64,000 nucleotides of DNA. Origin: Haemonchus contortus (Eukaryota > Nematoda > Chromadorea > Rhabditida > Trichostrongylidae). The stretch lies in assembly GCA_000469685.2 (NCBI GenBank), contig LS997563.1, positions 19,027,757 through 19,091,756 on the forward strand, in the 5' to 3' direction. The notes below the pieces were generated by a model, which worked only from the letters and a program-made list of their open reading frames with translations, searched no databases and was not told where the DNA came from. The position numbers were made by a program, and so were the translations under genes. Below are positions 23,134 to 34,740 of the stretch, piece by piece. Position 1 is the stretch's first letter. Each line of letters opens with the position of its first letter.

Positions 23134-24071
23134 CATTCCTTAATAGAGATCCCTATAATCGCCTTTCCCACTCGGATAAGATTGAAAAGAGTTCGATGAT
23201 AACAAAGATGCTGTTCATTAACAATTTATAGGCTATGACCGTAATCGGTTAGTACTGCTTAAAACACCGAAAAGATTCTCATGGACCTTCATCGAGCACT
23301 ACCAGCATCGAGGGAATTAGTTAGGAAACGCCACAGTTTAGTGAGAGGTTATCCTGACTCCACGCGTCGCATACTATAATACTTACCGCGCGTCTCGCTA
23401 AAGTATGAACGAGAGTTCAGATCGCTCAGTGGCAAGAAACGTGGCAACTTTAGAGAAATCCACCGAGATCGGGGCTTCTCCTACACCCCTACTAACAGCT
23501 TGCAGTGTATCGCAAGAGGAGCACAACATCTTTCATCATCAGCCGCCCCATGATGCTAGCATAGATCGGGGACCTATAGTCAGTATTCGAAAGCGCGGAA
23601 GACTGCCATAATGAAGGAACCGGGCAGATGGCTGAGTGGAAGATGGAACAATGCCTTTGGGGCGCAAGCTACCCGGGTAATAGCAAGCTGATCCCTGAGC
23701 ACTAATCGCAGGATTGTCCTCGTTTTCATATCATTTATGGATAGAGCGATGTAAGAGATTAAAGCGTGAGACGATTAGCAAGAAGCTTAGTCGAGACAGT
23801 TCTTTGAAGTGGCAGACGTTGGTGATATCACTGAACTTTACGTGATGTCTATGAGTGCGAGAGATTATTCCAGCCGAGAAATGATCGGATTCCCTTGATC
23901 CTCTCAGTAATCACTTCAAGGAAGGTAACCTAGCCTGCAAATATCCGACGGATTTCCGTCGTAACTTAACATTTTCCTCACAAAGGCCTTCTACCCCACC
24001 TAAGTCGGTTGTCTCGAACCAGAGTTGGCAACCACAGTTGTTTGTTAGGGTAAGCGCCTTCTCGTGAACAG
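23134..24071. other. No assignable gene
   Basis: Unassigned. A short plus frame (23405-23611) has no recognisable feature. No repeat structure noticed. Confidence 0.3.
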
Positions 24072-24326
24072 GGGAGACGGGCAGTAGGAACGATTTTGGG
24101 TAATCGATTAGCCGCACGCGGCTGTCGCGGACCATTCATTCGCCGTTATTACAGCTCTAGCGTTCTCCATGCAGCTCAATCGAAATGCGATGCTTCTTTT
24201 GGGCGTAATTCTACTATTAGTTATTTTGTTCTTGTATTTCTTACCTACTGCATCCTGCTACATTCCTTCGCGCGCGGCGCCCCTCTCGCCGCGACGCGAC
24301 AATTTCGTTCCTACTGCACCAAACTC
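24072..24326 (+). mobile_element. MITE with 9-bp target duplication (255 bp)
   Basis: Starts GGGAGACGGGCAGTAGGAAC and ends with the complement of a GTGCGTTAGGAACGAAAT-like end. Flanked by CGTGAACAG and CGGGAACAG, a 9-bp duplication with one mismatch. Internal words: ATCGATTAGCCGCACGCGGC, TTATTACAGCTCTAGCGTTC and CCTTCGCGCGCGGCG. Same family as 41699, 52350 and 53294. The short hydrophobic frame inside it is not considered a gene. Confidence 0.85.
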
Positions 24327-25346
24327 CGGGAACAGTGGCTGGCAACTAGAAGGCATGACGTAGGCTAAGTACGTGTCGGATAGCTTCTAGGATTCCGAGT
24401 ATAAGTGGATAGACATAATCCCATAATGGGACGAGTAAACGCTTTGTCTTTTTTACAGCTTTCAAAGATAATCTTGCATCGAAGAAGTCTTCTTATCCAA
24501 TCATCAAACAGAGACATCAGATATTGTTAAGCGGCTCTCGCCTCAAGATGGACTTAATTCGACTTTAGTAATACTGGCACTGCCAATTTTCCAAAGTCAA
24601 ATTTTGCATTCAATAAAGAGCGTCAATAAGCAGTAACGAAACGTCAGTTTCCACGGAAATCCATAGCTGAGAAGCTAAAAATAAACTTTGATTTGAGAAG
24701 TGATCTCTGATCTCAATGGACTTTTCTTGGACAAAGAACGCTTAGTTGGAGTAAAGTGCGAAAAATGGGTAGCCTCTCCTGTCGCCAATCGAAAAAGCTT
24801 CTCACAAATGAAGCATGGTATTGTCCTCTTGTTTACCTTCGAAGAATGTGGCTATTTGAAGGAGAAAATGTCTAGAGGCATATAAACCAAGTAGTTCCTT
24901 ACGTCATGGCGACCACCGTGGTGTGAGGACACCCAGACAGTAGTGTTCCTCTAAGGCGTAGAACAGTGTTTCATCCTGTTTATGACTGATTTCCATGATG
25001 AGGGAATGACCTCCCTACAAACATTGACATACATTATTTTACTGGCCAGCTTCAACTGTGTGAGCCATATTTGCCAGGGAAAATTTTAAAACCTTTCAGA
25101 GACTTCCTCCAAACTGATGGGGGTATCAAAGGTGAAGTCGCGGAAAGGCGGTTCACAGGTTACCATTTGCTCATGATCGCGTGCTCATTTCAGACTGATT
25201 CTCTGAAGGGAAGATTGCAGGCTCCATAATAATGTTCCAATGTCTGTAACCGTCTGGGTGTCCTCCACACAAGCGTATTATTCATTGACGTCTTAATGCT
25301 TCAGTCCGAGTGGTGGAGCTTTAACAAGGTCATAACACCGCCATTT
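24327..25346. other. No assignable gene
   Basis: Unassigned DNA with short frames only; a (TTTA)n run at 25347-25368 ends it. Confidence 0.3.
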
Positions 25347-25368
25347 TTATTTATTTATTTATTTATGC
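25347..25368. repeat. (TTTA)n microsatellite
   Basis: About five TTTA units. Confidence 0.85.
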
Positions 25369-25508
25369 ACTCGGAAGTGCGCTTGTAACAGAAACTTCAC
25401 CAGTTAGATAACATAAACATACTAATTGCAGAAGCAAACACAGATGAAGGTAGAACAACGTAGCATAATGGGAGGCATGGTAGCATTCTTAGAATAAAGC
25501 AACAACAA

Positions 25509-25867
25509 TTGACAACTAGACTACCTAGCTGGAAGCACTCTTTAAAATTATTTGATCACATATTTATTTGCTTTGCTCCCAAGCGATGGACTCGAACTGT
25601 AGTGAAAAGGCGAGAGTTGAATATCATCTTGGCTATGGGAAGAAAAGGGGGCAGAGCAATGGCTACGCATTCCTTGGAAACGAACCGCAACGCAAACCCA
25701 CGTCAGTCGGCTGTGACGCCCAGTCGCCACGTATGGGGTCATGGGAGCTTGATGAAACTTCGGGACACGGGTATACCGACCATCCACGTGGAAACGCCAA
25801 GCTAGGTAAGCATTACGAGAACGGACCAGGCAGACTGCGTAGACTTTACCCGAATAAATGTCAATGA
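25509..25867 (+). other. Overlapping open frames without recognisable domain
   Basis: Two plus frames of about 98 and 99 codons and one minus frame overlap here. The stretch is moderately GC-rich and could be coding or a decayed transposon, but I see no motif, splice junction or terminal repeat to decide. Confidence 0.2.
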
Positions 25868-26085
25868 TACATTTTTGCGTATGTACCCTGACCTAGAGCT
25901 CTTATACCCTTATTATATCTTACTATATATAAAGCGCAAATTTGAACGCTTCAAGTCCAAGGGAACAGGAGTTACGAATTCGCGCTAAGTGTGCCTGTTG
26001 GTTTGTCTGTAAGTTTGAGTGTGTGTGCTTGACCAGAAATTAATAAGGTCTGTTCTCGTAGATCTCAGATTCCGTCGAGGCGCAT

Positions 26086-26297
26086 GCGGCAGAATGGAAA
26101 CACTCATGATAGGTGGCAGGACTAAACTCCGCCTGGAGTGGACGGGGCGTGCGCGAAAATTGTCAATTTAGACTTAAAGCGTTCAAATTTGGTAGGAACA
26201 CAGGCGGAAGATGAGAGCACTTATAGCAGGTGGAAAGACTGAATTTCACCAATAAGGGGCGGTGCATGTGTAAAAACTGTTAAATTGAACTTAAAAA
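26086..26297. repeat. Degenerate tandem duplication, about 118-bp period
   Basis: The stretch from GCGGCAGAATGGAAACACTC to AATTTAGACTTAAAG (26086-26178) recurs in altered form from GCGGAAGATGAGAGCACTTA to AATTGAACTTAAAA (26204-26297). Each contains a GGTGG.A.GACT core. Upstream is TATATATAAAGCGC; identity of the larger element is unknown. Confidence 0.55.
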
Positions 26298-26656
26298 TTG
26301 ACAAAAAATTGACTTGAAGTGGAAAAATTTCGGAACCAAGGTTGAATAGGATGGGAACGAGGCACTGACATTACAGGCGGTGCGCACACGGAGTGCACCG
26401 GGTGTTTGTGTGTGTGTGGCCGGGGAAGAATGACTTCTGTTCTCAGTTACCGAAGCCTCCGAGTATGGAACTTATGCAGGCAGAGAGTCAATTTTGTCAC
26501 GAAATAGACGAGAACAGGAAAAGATGTACGTAATTGATCAGCTATACCGGTCTAGTTAAAACATATCGGGCCAGAACAAAGTACTGAGCCCGGAATGATG
26601 TTGCAAATTTCTTTCTACACAATTCTAGAAGTAAAACCGTTTCTGAGTTGATTGTA

Positions 26657-27915
26657 TTAGGTTGTTCGGAAAGGAATGCGCGCTAACTTTGTCCATTCAT
26701 TTCTCCCCTACTAAAAAAGATTTTTCAGAATGGCTTTGTTTATTCGGAAGAGATTTCCATTGCGCATCTTTTGATATACTTTTGTCTATGTCCACTTTGT
26801 TTTTTCTAAGAAAAAAAAGTTCAAAAGGTGCTTGACCACAAATGACTTTTGCGGGCTTGTACGTGGCACAACATCAAGCAAGGAAAATCGGCTGCTGAAT
26901 CTCATCGTGCCACATCTGAAGTATACGGCGAAGGAGCCCTGTCAGAAAGCCAATGTCGACGATGGTATTGGCGTTTCAAAAACTTTAATGAAAGCTTGGA
27001 GGACGAAGAACATGGAAGTCGGCCCCAATTCGTCGATAACCAAGTGTTGAAGACCGTCATTGAATTGGATCCACACCAAACCACCCGAGAACTAGCAACA
27101 CATGTTGGCTGCTCAAACTCTACCATCCATGAGCATTGGTTGGCAATTGGCAAGAAGAACAGGTGCGGACAACCGCAGAAGCTAAGCGACTCAGACCAGG
27201 CAACACAAGTGGCGATGGCCGAAATTCTTCTCCATCGCTCCAAGAACAGCGGTTTTTTCAACTCTATTGTTACATTAGACGGGAAATGGATCTGCTTCGA
27301 CAACACAACACGAAAAGGACAGTGGATAGACGCCGGTGACACTCCAAAACCCACTACGAAACCGGATACTTACGGCAGAAAGGTGATGCTCTGTATTTGG
27401 AGGAACAGCAAAGGTTGAGTGTAGTTTGAAGTCCGGAATTCGGGTCAAACGGTTACGTCGGACATTTACGAAGATCAGTTGAACCGCGTGGATCAAGCCC
27501 TGCGTCGTTAAGGTGTCGAAACGACGTCGACAAAATTCCTCCTCGACAACGCTCGTCAACATGTTGCGAAAACCACCTTGGAAAAAAATTGAGGAGTAGG
27601 GGTGGGGAACTCCTGCCTCATCCGCCTTCCAGCCCACACCTGACTTCATCCGATGACCATCTGCTCCGGTCAATGCAGCACTCCTTAGCCGAGAGAAAAT
27701 TCAAAAACCACGAAAAAGTCCAACTCAGGGTGTCCAACTACTTTGAGTTGCAGCCGGCCGAGTTCTTCAGAAGAAGAATCCATTCTTCGCTTAAACGTAG
27801 ACAACAAGTCATCGATAGTAATGGAAAATATCTTTTGAGTTGGTCTTGTTTAGTTACATTTTTATAATAAAAAATTTTTTTAACTCGAACGCGCATTCCT
27901 TTCCGAACAACCTAA
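26657..27915 (+). mobile_element. Mariner transposon (1259 bp), decayed
   Basis: Inverted ends TTAGGTTGTTCGGAAAGGAA with TA duplications outside both. The plus-strand transposase is broken: 26849-27418 holds the HTH region (ESQCRRWYWRFKNFNE) and the first catalytic segment as TLDGKW (family TGDEKW, so D kept, E lost). An in-frame stop at 27416 and another near 27509 follow. The second aspartate appears in LLDNARQHV and the third in SSDDHLLRSMQHSLAERKF. Cannot make an active enzyme. Confidence 0.92.
26849..27418 (+). pseudogene. Mariner transposase, N-terminal and first catalytic segment (broken)
   Basis: An open frame of 189 codons from an alternative start or frameshifted beginning. It has a helix-turn-helix region around residues 25-90 and the DDE-type core start (WICFDNTTRKGQW, KVMLCIWRNSKG). 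It ends at a premature stop; the remaining catalytic parts lie downstream in other frames to about 27867. Confidence 0.9.
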
Positions 27916-28099
27916 TATATCTATTTGAGGTGAAGGAACACTAATCAAATCACAAATGAGCACATTGAAACGCTTTTAGAAGAGAACATAATATCTCGAT
28001 GTAAACGAGAAGAAAATTCATTATCGTCCTTGCTGGCTTCTCAATATAAAAAATAAGTGATAACGTTTTTGACAATGAAATTTTTTTTTGGATAACTCA

Positions 28100-28235
28100 C
28101 TCTCGTCGACGCCAAATCTCGGCATCCCATTTGGGATCGTAGTGGCTTCGAAAAACTCGATGTTTTCACGTAATCCTGGTAATCAGCCTAAGCGCAATTC
28201 AGTGCTTCCATTCTTCCAAAGGAACCTGGTATTAA
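28100..28235 (-). repeat. tRNA-derived SINE, degraded fragment
   Basis: CGACGCCAAATCTCGGCATC, GGATCGTAGTGGC, TTCAGTGCTTCC and AACCTGGTATTAAGG follow the SINE order with many changes. Confidence 0.5.
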
Positions 28236-28508
28236 GGGAACAGGGACAGTTCTCTGGCCTCTAAGGATAGCGTGTGGGACGTTGTCGAGTTGGAAAACGG
28301 TCTAGATGGGGCGTAATAATGGCTTAAGGATAGCCACTATTGTGAACCGGTCCTGAATGTTTCCGTGTTTTAATGGCTTTGTAAAGACTCTCTCATGAAT
28401 CTCTCATTCACTACCGAGCACATATGTTGGAACTTCGTGCCTTCAAACCTCCAAGGCAACCTATACCTACATCTACATATATCTAGCTTCTTGATTGAGT
28501 ACACTTAC

Positions 28509-28667
28509 TGCGTTCATCCCTCATTGAGCGGATTAGCGTAGGTGGTGATATATTAATAGAATAGTAGGCAAAAAGCATAGAACCAGTTATCTTTAGGTTG
28601 ACTGCACTGGTGGCATCAATAATGACAGTATAGGGGCAGGATTTACACTCGAACCTAAGCATTTCAT
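28509..28667 (-). CDS. Candidate exon with a CxxCPY zinc-ribbon-like motif
   Basis: Bounded by a good acceptor (CGCTTGCTTACAG) and a good donor (GCA|GTAAGTG). Read with the two first bases completing a codon, it gives EMLRFECKSCPYTVIIDATS, reminiscent of the first zinc ribbon of RNA polymerase subunits of the Rpb9/RPC10 type (LRF.C..CPY). What follows that motif does not match that family, and no partner exons were found; a mariner (28790-30025) lies immediately upstream. It may be an exon of a broken or rearranged gene, or chance. Confidence 0.25.
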
Positions 28668-28789
28668 CTGTAAGCAAGCGTTTTTCCTAGACAGAAGTCA
28701 ATACAAAATTGAATCAATTGATAGTTTCACACGGAATTCTAACAAAATTGTGGCTGATGTTGTTTACATTCGAACTCTTCCGCATAGTA

Positions 28790-30025
28790 TTAGGTTGTCG
28801 GAAAAGTATTTGCGCATTTTGGTTTCCATATTGTGAAATCTTTGGGGATTGCTCTAGAACCTTCACAGCGGAATATGTGTAAGTGCAGGTCAATGCGCCC
28901 TCCACACCATATCTGCCGTAGCATTTCGCAACGGTTATGGCTGCAAGAATCGCTCTCGACTCAAAGCTAGTCAGAGCTAGTCTTTTCTTCATAAGTTCAG
29001 AAAAAAACGTTAATCCAAATTGAGCGACAGAGGGAATATGCGATGCAATAGGACCGTTCATTGCCTCTAATAGCACATCAAAAAGTTGGTACAAGAAGTT
29101 CAAAAACGGCCACTTTGACTGGACAGAAGAACCACGATTTAGGAGACTAGTTGAGCTCAATGATGACTATCTCCTGAAGCTGGCTGAAAAAGATTCCAGG
29201 TTTAGTACCCATCAGCTGGAACAGGAGCTCATAGCCATCACGACACAACAGCTGTCCATTTGCATCGCCTTGAAAAGACATGGAGATTCGGAGATATGGA
29301 TAAGTTTCGATCTGGGTGGTCACACCTCCAAATGGAGAGGGAAGCATGCCTAAACTTGATGACTTTCCGACGCATGGCTGGAAGACTTAATCAATGGCGA
29401 CGATATGTGTGTTCCGTACTCAAACCACACGAGGAAGCGCCACTGGCTTAGATGCGTAGAGCATGGAATTTCGACCTCCAATCCAGAATCCCTACCTTAG
29501 AAGGCAATGCCAAGCGTTTGAAGCCATTCAAGAGGATCGTTCACTGGGACATCATACCACCAAACTCCGCTATCAGCACTGATGCCCAGTGTGCTCTGTG
29601 GACCGGATTGCTGCAGCTCTAGGAGAGGAACTCGGAAAAGTCTATTTTCTCCAAGACAGTGCTCGCCGACACTTTTCGAAGGAGACCCAGAAGAAGCTTC
29701 AAAGCCTGAGATGGCATGTTCTGGCTCACCCACCGTATTCATCAGACTTAACTGCAACCGATTATCATCTGCTCCTGTCGCTGTCGGACCATCCGAAAAA
29801 TGAGAAGTTCGATCAAGTGAATCAACCCGAGAAGTACATTGACGAGCTTTCCTCCTGGAAACCTCAGGAATTCTACGCAAGCAGAAACCACAAGTTGCCT
29901 GATGAATGGCAATACCTTGTCGATAATGATGGTGCATATATTTGTTGATTGTTAGTTATTGTGAAGGAAAAAAATAAATTCAAAAAAAATTTGCAAAAGG
30001 CGCAAATACTTTTCCGACGACCTAA
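28790..30025 (+). mobile_element. Mariner transposon (1236 bp), decayed
   Basis: Ends TTAGGTTGTCGGAAAAGTAT and complement, TA on both sides. Plus-strand coding remnants occur in several frames: WYKKFKNGHFDWTEEPRFRR (linker after the HTH) near 29083; LQDSARRHFS (second catalytic D, family HDNARPH) and HPPYSSDLTATDYHLLLSL (third D) in the open frame 29589-29948; then a typical tail WQYLVDNDGAYI. The central TGDE segment is eroded. Sequence differs from the mariner at 26657. Confidence 0.92.
29589..29948 (+). pseudogene. Mariner transposase C-terminal remnant
   Basis: A frame of about 119 codons with the second and third catalytic regions of a mariner transposase and the usual C-terminus, truncated upstream by frameshifts. 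Confidence 0.88.
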
Positions 30026-30814
30026 TAGAAATGGATTTATTAGTGTTAGTTCGTTAAGAATCTGTTAATCCAGGAATAGTGAAGAACATATATTGACAGC
30101 ATTGATGTGCATTGTTCCCTGGTGCTCAGTGTATACAGTAGCGCTCAAAAGTCTTCGGTGAAATGCTTTCACGCTTTTTCGTTCATAACTTTTCTCTTCG
30201 TCTGCAAATAGCGCGAAATTTGGATATGGTAAACTGAAGCATGTTTCCCATTGTCCAACATTATTTGACTGCAAAGCAGCAATATCAACATAACTGAGAG
30301 CAGAGCATTTTTTTGCGGTAGCAGAGTTCGCTTAACGTAAAATTATTGACGTGTGCAGCTATTCGCACCTTATGCGTTTTTCTCCTATTCTGTGTTCGGC
30401 ATTAGCGCTCGATACTTTGGACATGGCAAAAAGGAAAGAACTTCCAGAAGAGCCATCATTCGTATTTCCAATTGATTTTTAGTTCAAGCCTTTTGAGATA
30501 TCTGGAACATGATCAGATGGCAGGTTTGTGGTGGTTATTCACAATATACCCATGCTACACATATTGAAAATTTGCATGATTAGATACAGTAAGTCAAGAC
30601 TGAAAATTTGATTGAAGGAGCATTTCGTCGGAGCACTTTTGAGCGCTACTGTATTTCAGTAAATTCCGCTGTCCTTTACCACTACATCAACCCGTTACAG
30701 ACTACTCCTCTCTGTAACTCGCGAATTCCATATAATTTTGAAGTAGAGTTGTATATTTTTGAGTTGTATAGTGTAAGTGTTGGTGCCTGAGAGTGTAACA
30801 GGGGTAAAGATGGC
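30026..30814. other. No assignable gene
   Basis: Unassigned AT-rich DNA. Two similar words (GCGCTCAAAAGTCTTCGGTG at 30142 and complement of TTGAGCGCTACTG near 30640) may be ends of another short inverted-repeat element, not established. Confidence 0.25.
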
Positions 30815-31200
30815 AACAAAGTCTGCAGAATTCGCGAAATACAAAGGCTACTGAAAGTAGTGAAAATGGAGGGTAGTATGAGATTACTATGGCGAAAATG
30901 GCATGGAAGAGGTACTTTGGTTAGAGAAGATTTCAGTTGAACATGGGTAAAGAGCTACCTCCATTCGTGGGAAAATATCCAAAGTTGACATGCGGTAGCG
31001 TCATAGGTTGTGACTAGTTGTTTGAAGTTTCAACAAATGTGTCCTATGTGAATGGTGCAGTCCCAACTACATAGGCTGTTCAAACTCGTCTACTTTTGGG
31101 TGTGGACATCGACTAAGCCGGTCTGTGAACCCTTAGTGCGTCTTTTCCAGACCGTTTTTGACCAGCCCTTTTCGATATAGTGGAAATTCAGAGGTTCGCT
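30815..31200 (+). repeat. Diverged fragment of the roughly 490-bp ITR family
   Basis: Shares AGTAGTGAAAATGGAGG, GAGATTACTATGGCG, GGCATGGAAGAGGTACTTTG, then TGACTAGTTGTTTGAA and GAATGGTGCAGTCC with 19466-19956 in the same orientation. The termini are lost. Confidence 0.55.
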
Positions 31201-31775
31201 CGACTGGAAATGTCGGAAACCATTTTCGAGAGTGTTGTCTTGGAACAAATAAAAAACATGTCCGTTTAAGATCTGGTGCTCATAATTCACTTCTTTTTTA
31301 AAATTTCCCATACTGCTTTATTCAAGCCATTCCTTCCGATGATGATCCTATTCTTTCAAATTCTTCATGAAGTTGTTGGTCCTATGGGACCACGAACATT
31401 TAGCCACTTGTTTCATTATTGATGCTCTGCAAAGACTGGAGGGGAAATCGAAGTAACAAGCAAATGATTCATAGACCTCTATTGACTAAAAAGTCTTCCC
31501 AGAGTAAAGCCTCCTCAATGTTTCAAGACGTATTCATCAAGAGCACAGGTGAACAGGACAGAAATCTAGAAATGACAAGGGTCCATGAAGAGACGAACAG
31601 AAGATTCGACACAAACGATCTAACAGATATACCAAGTTGCAATCTCGTACAAGTCTTCAGTCATTCCATGAACCATTTAAGTCATTCCGGCTCATAGTCA
31701 TTCCATGGATGAGTAAGGATAAATCCATTATGAATTGTAACTGCATTTGAATGCGTACGAGAGCTGCCTTTCATA

Positions 31776-33009
31776 TTTTGAGATATGGCAACACTGGTGT
31801 GGCAATCTAGCAACTGACACCACTATCGTAAAGTTTGACTATTTTGAGAAAAAAAATGAGTTGAGAAAAATCGAAATTTGAGCGCGATTTGTGTTGTTTA
31901 CACTAAGTTATAAGATTTTGTTTAGGCCAAGTTATGGAGTTGAATCGTGAGCATTTTCGCGCGATGATTTTCTACAAGTTTCGACGTGGACTAACTCAAC
32001 ATCAATGCATGGATGAACTTAGTCCAATTTTTGGTGATGAAGCTCCATCCAGGACCAGTGTTTATCGATGTACAGTGAGTTCACCCGAGGTCGTAGTTCA
32101 CTCGAAGAAGAATTTCGTGGTGGTCGTCCAAAATCAGTTGTTGTCCCGGAAACCGTTGACACTGTGCACAAACGAATATTGCAAGACCGTCATGTGGTCT
32201 GTCGTGAGACTGAGACAACCTTAGACATTGGTGGGACCAGGATACATTCAATATTGCATGAACATTTGATTGTAAAAAAAATTGTTTTTGAAAAATCTGC
32301 CAATTCCCCAAAAAAGGGACTCGTGTCGATTGGTCGAAAGAAATGCTCAAAAAATACGATCGCGGTGCTTCGAAACACGTCTATAGCATCGAGACAGATG
32401 ATGGATCATGGATTTATGCGTATGAGCCCGAAAGGAAGCAGCAGTTGACCGTATGGGTATTTCAAGATGAGCCAAATCCAACAGAAGCTGTCCGCGCACC
32501 AAGCACTTGCGAGCAATTGATCTCCTGTTTTTTCTGGAAAAACTGGACTATCGCAACCGTATCACTAGAATAAGCAGAACAGTCAATTCTGAGTGGTATA
32601 CCACCATTTGTTTGCCAGTTGACTTCCAAAAAATCAAGAAAACCAACTGCTGATTACGGATCACTCTTCACCACGACAATGCGAGCTCCCACACTTCGGC
32701 TTAAACAACTTCATTTTTGAGCACTCAAAACAACGATTTAACAGGGCATCAGCCATGTAGTCCCCGGTGACTTCTTCTCATCCCGTACGTAAAAAATAAA
32801 ATCAGAGGTCAACGTTTTTCGACACTTGAAGAAGCCGTTGATGCGTTCAGAATCCATGTTTTAGAGTTACCTACATCAGAGTGGCAAAAGTGCTCCGGAA
32901 ATTGGTTAGAGCCCATGTAAGAGTGTACAAATCTTAATGTGGAGAATTTTGAAAGGCAATAAAGCGATTTTCAATAAATGATATTTGTTTCTGTTCCCAA
33001 ATCTCAAAA
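31776..33009 (+). mobile_element. Mariner transposon (1234 bp), third family, decayed
   Basis: Ends TTTTGAGATATGGCAACA and complement of TTTTGAGATTTGGGAACA, flanked by TA. The transposase reads in several frames on the plus strand: an HTH start at 31934 (LNREHFRAMIFYKF), FTRGRSSLEEEFRGGRPKS at 32083, ILQDRHV, then ETDDGSWIYAYEPE (first catalytic D kept), WVFQDEPNPT, and LHHDNASSHTSA with a stop. At least three frameshifts. It does not share terminal sequences with the TTAGGTTG-ended mariners here. Confidence 0.92.
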
Positions 33010-33279
33010 TATAAAAGGCAGCCTACATATACAAAGGCTTACTGCAGCCAGCCTATACGCAAGCCAGCAGTTCTATACTCTTCAGCGTATCCGATCCCAG
33101 TTATAGACCGATGGCCATGTAGGGCTTGACCTTCAAATCATGCATGTGGTAATAAGCCATTGAACTGCCAAAGACTTGCCTTAACTCCACTTCTACCTTC
33201 TCGCGTCCGGCATGAAGTGATTTACATGGTGCATACTAATGACCTCTATCATAACTCAATCAACTGAATCATATTGCTG

Positions 33280-33799
33280 AAGGCACAGTTCACGACAATT
33301 TTGAGGTATCCTTTTTCAGGTTGGGAAGCGGAAGTGTTGCTGTAGAGGAGCACATCGGTGGCGAAGGAAGCGAGAAAATCCGCCCTTCCAAGGAGTTCTA
33401 AAAGTAGCGGAAGTGGAGGTTGTACGAGATCACTGTGACGGTAATGGCATGTAAGGGGTGTTTGGACGAGAGTTAACTTACTCCCACTGCGCAAAGAGAT
33501 GACTACATCAAGCCGAAATTGTCCAAAACTGCCTTTCACTGTCGCCATGGGTTATGACAACTTGTTAGAACGTCCTACATGGGAGTCTCTTGAGATAGTG
33601 CAGCTCTACAAAGCCGTTGGGATTCGTCCACTACGAGTGTGGCATTCACGCGATACAATCACTGGCCCCTTCGCCTGAGATTGTATCGTGTGAATGCTCT
33701 ATCCAGGCCGTTTTTCTACCTTATAATGTTAGGTATGGTATAAGGAGGAGACTCGAATTCATAGTATAGCGGAATCTCGGAAACCATTTTTATCGTGAA
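33280..33799 (+). mobile_element. ITR-family non-autonomous element with an internal hairpin (about 520 bp)
   Basis: Left end AAGGCACAGTTCACGACAAT; right end near 33799 is truncated (ATCGTGAAT without the final CTGTGCCTT). Internal words as in 19466-19956. It uniquely carries a 19-bp-arm hairpin at 33642-33697. Confidence 0.75.
33642..33697. repeat. Hairpin: 19-bp arms, 18-base loop
   Basis: GCATTCACGCGATACAATC at 33642-33660 and GATTGTATCGTGTGAATGC at 33679-33697 are complementary except for one position. It lies inside the element at 33280-33799 and is absent from the sister copies. Confidence 0.9.
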
Positions 33800-34050
33800 T
33801 ATAATCGAGGCTCCATTGATGTCGGCATGGTTGAAGTAATCTTCCGTTGTTGGTCCTAACTGAGCTTTTGAGATTGGTATTAACAACTTCATTGGTGAGT
33901 GACGTTCCAGCCAACTCGCTTTCTTTGGCACTTGAAAGTCGAAAGGATGTATGTGATTAACTCTGGCTCTTCGAATTTCAAAAGAAGTTTAAAAGGTACA
34001 GTATCGATGGCGATGGAGCTGACTCGACACGAGTGAAGTTTCCGGTTTTG

Positions 34051-34389
34051 TCATTTTTTATTTGCACAACTGCTTTTCGCCCTTTTGACAACTCCATGAA
34101 TGTAATACAACGAATCCATTAAAAAGTATGCCGAGATGATAAATTGAAGTGGTGGTAATTGGAGATGAGCGAAAAGCGACCAAAGTCTACCGAATGAGGC
34201 AACATAATAGTTTGAGCGTAATGCGTCAGAAACATAACCCATTCGACTTACTTTCACAATGACTGGATTGAGTTCAAATGGTTCAGTGGAATGCTGCGGT
34301 TTAAAGCGGAATTGCTGAAATGTTTGCCTAAATTTGCTCATTGAGACAGATATACCTTCCCAGGGAACTTGTGTGCTCCATATACCCAC
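34051..34389 (-). CDS. Candidate small gene or exon, unidentified
   Basis: An open minus frame of 112 codons. Inside it the stretch from ATGAGCAAATTT to GTGAAA|GTAAGT looks like an exon (FRFKPQHSTEPFELNPVIVK) with a strong donor at about 34250, and an acceptor-like CATTTCAG lies within its start. Two readings remain: unspliced, with a C-terminal hydrophobic helix (LQFIISAYFLMDSLYYI), or spliced over 65 bp to an acceptor CGGTAG. Neither matches a family I know. Confidence 0.3.
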   Translation of the reverse strand: MGIWSTQVPWEGISVSMSKFRQTFQQFRFKPQHSTEPFELNPVIVKVSRMGYVSDALRSNYYVASFGRLWSLFAHLQLPPLQFIISAYFLMDSLYYIHGVVKRAKSSCANKK

Positions 34390-34444
34390 TTATAAACCCA
34401 AATTATACAATCTCAGCAATGTAATAATTGCTAAGACCATATAA

Positions 34445-34740
34445 AGATAAAGGATTAAGTTTTTGGCGTCAATCAATCCCGTCTGAGGAATGCGCTCCCG
34501 CACCCGACTTCCATTCAGAATCATAGTGGCGTATTGAATGGGTATGCGGCCGACATACAAAGACTTGCGGTGGCCACCCGCCTTTATCAAGTCAGTGCTT
34601 TTATCCTCCCAGACAAGTCTGGTACCAATTCACCAAACCCGGAGGGATGGAAGGCTTGGTTGGCCTAAGCAGGCATCTATCCGAGATTCGAACCCCTGAC
34701 CGTGCGTGTGAGATAGTGCGCCACTTGCCACTACACCACC
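34445..34740 (-). repeat. tRNA-derived SINE, well preserved
   Basis: Full order from tail (AAAGGATTAAGTTTTTGGCG) to box B complement (GAGATTCGAACCCCTGACC) and box A complement (GTGCGCCACTTGCCACTACA). Confidence 0.9.

Noticed and set aside
26902..27354. 150-codon minus frame
   Set aside because: It is antisense to the mariner transposase whose HTH and catalytic motifs are clear on the plus strand.
28714..29160. 148-codon minus frame
   Set aside because: It overlaps the left TIR and antisense of the mariner at 28790-30025; plus-strand transposase motifs explain the region.
34660..34740. Possible tRNA genes, suggested by box A/box B sequences at many sites
   Set aside because: All belong to one tRNA-derived SINE family with a long non-tRNA body; no complete cloverleaf with acceptor pairing was seen.
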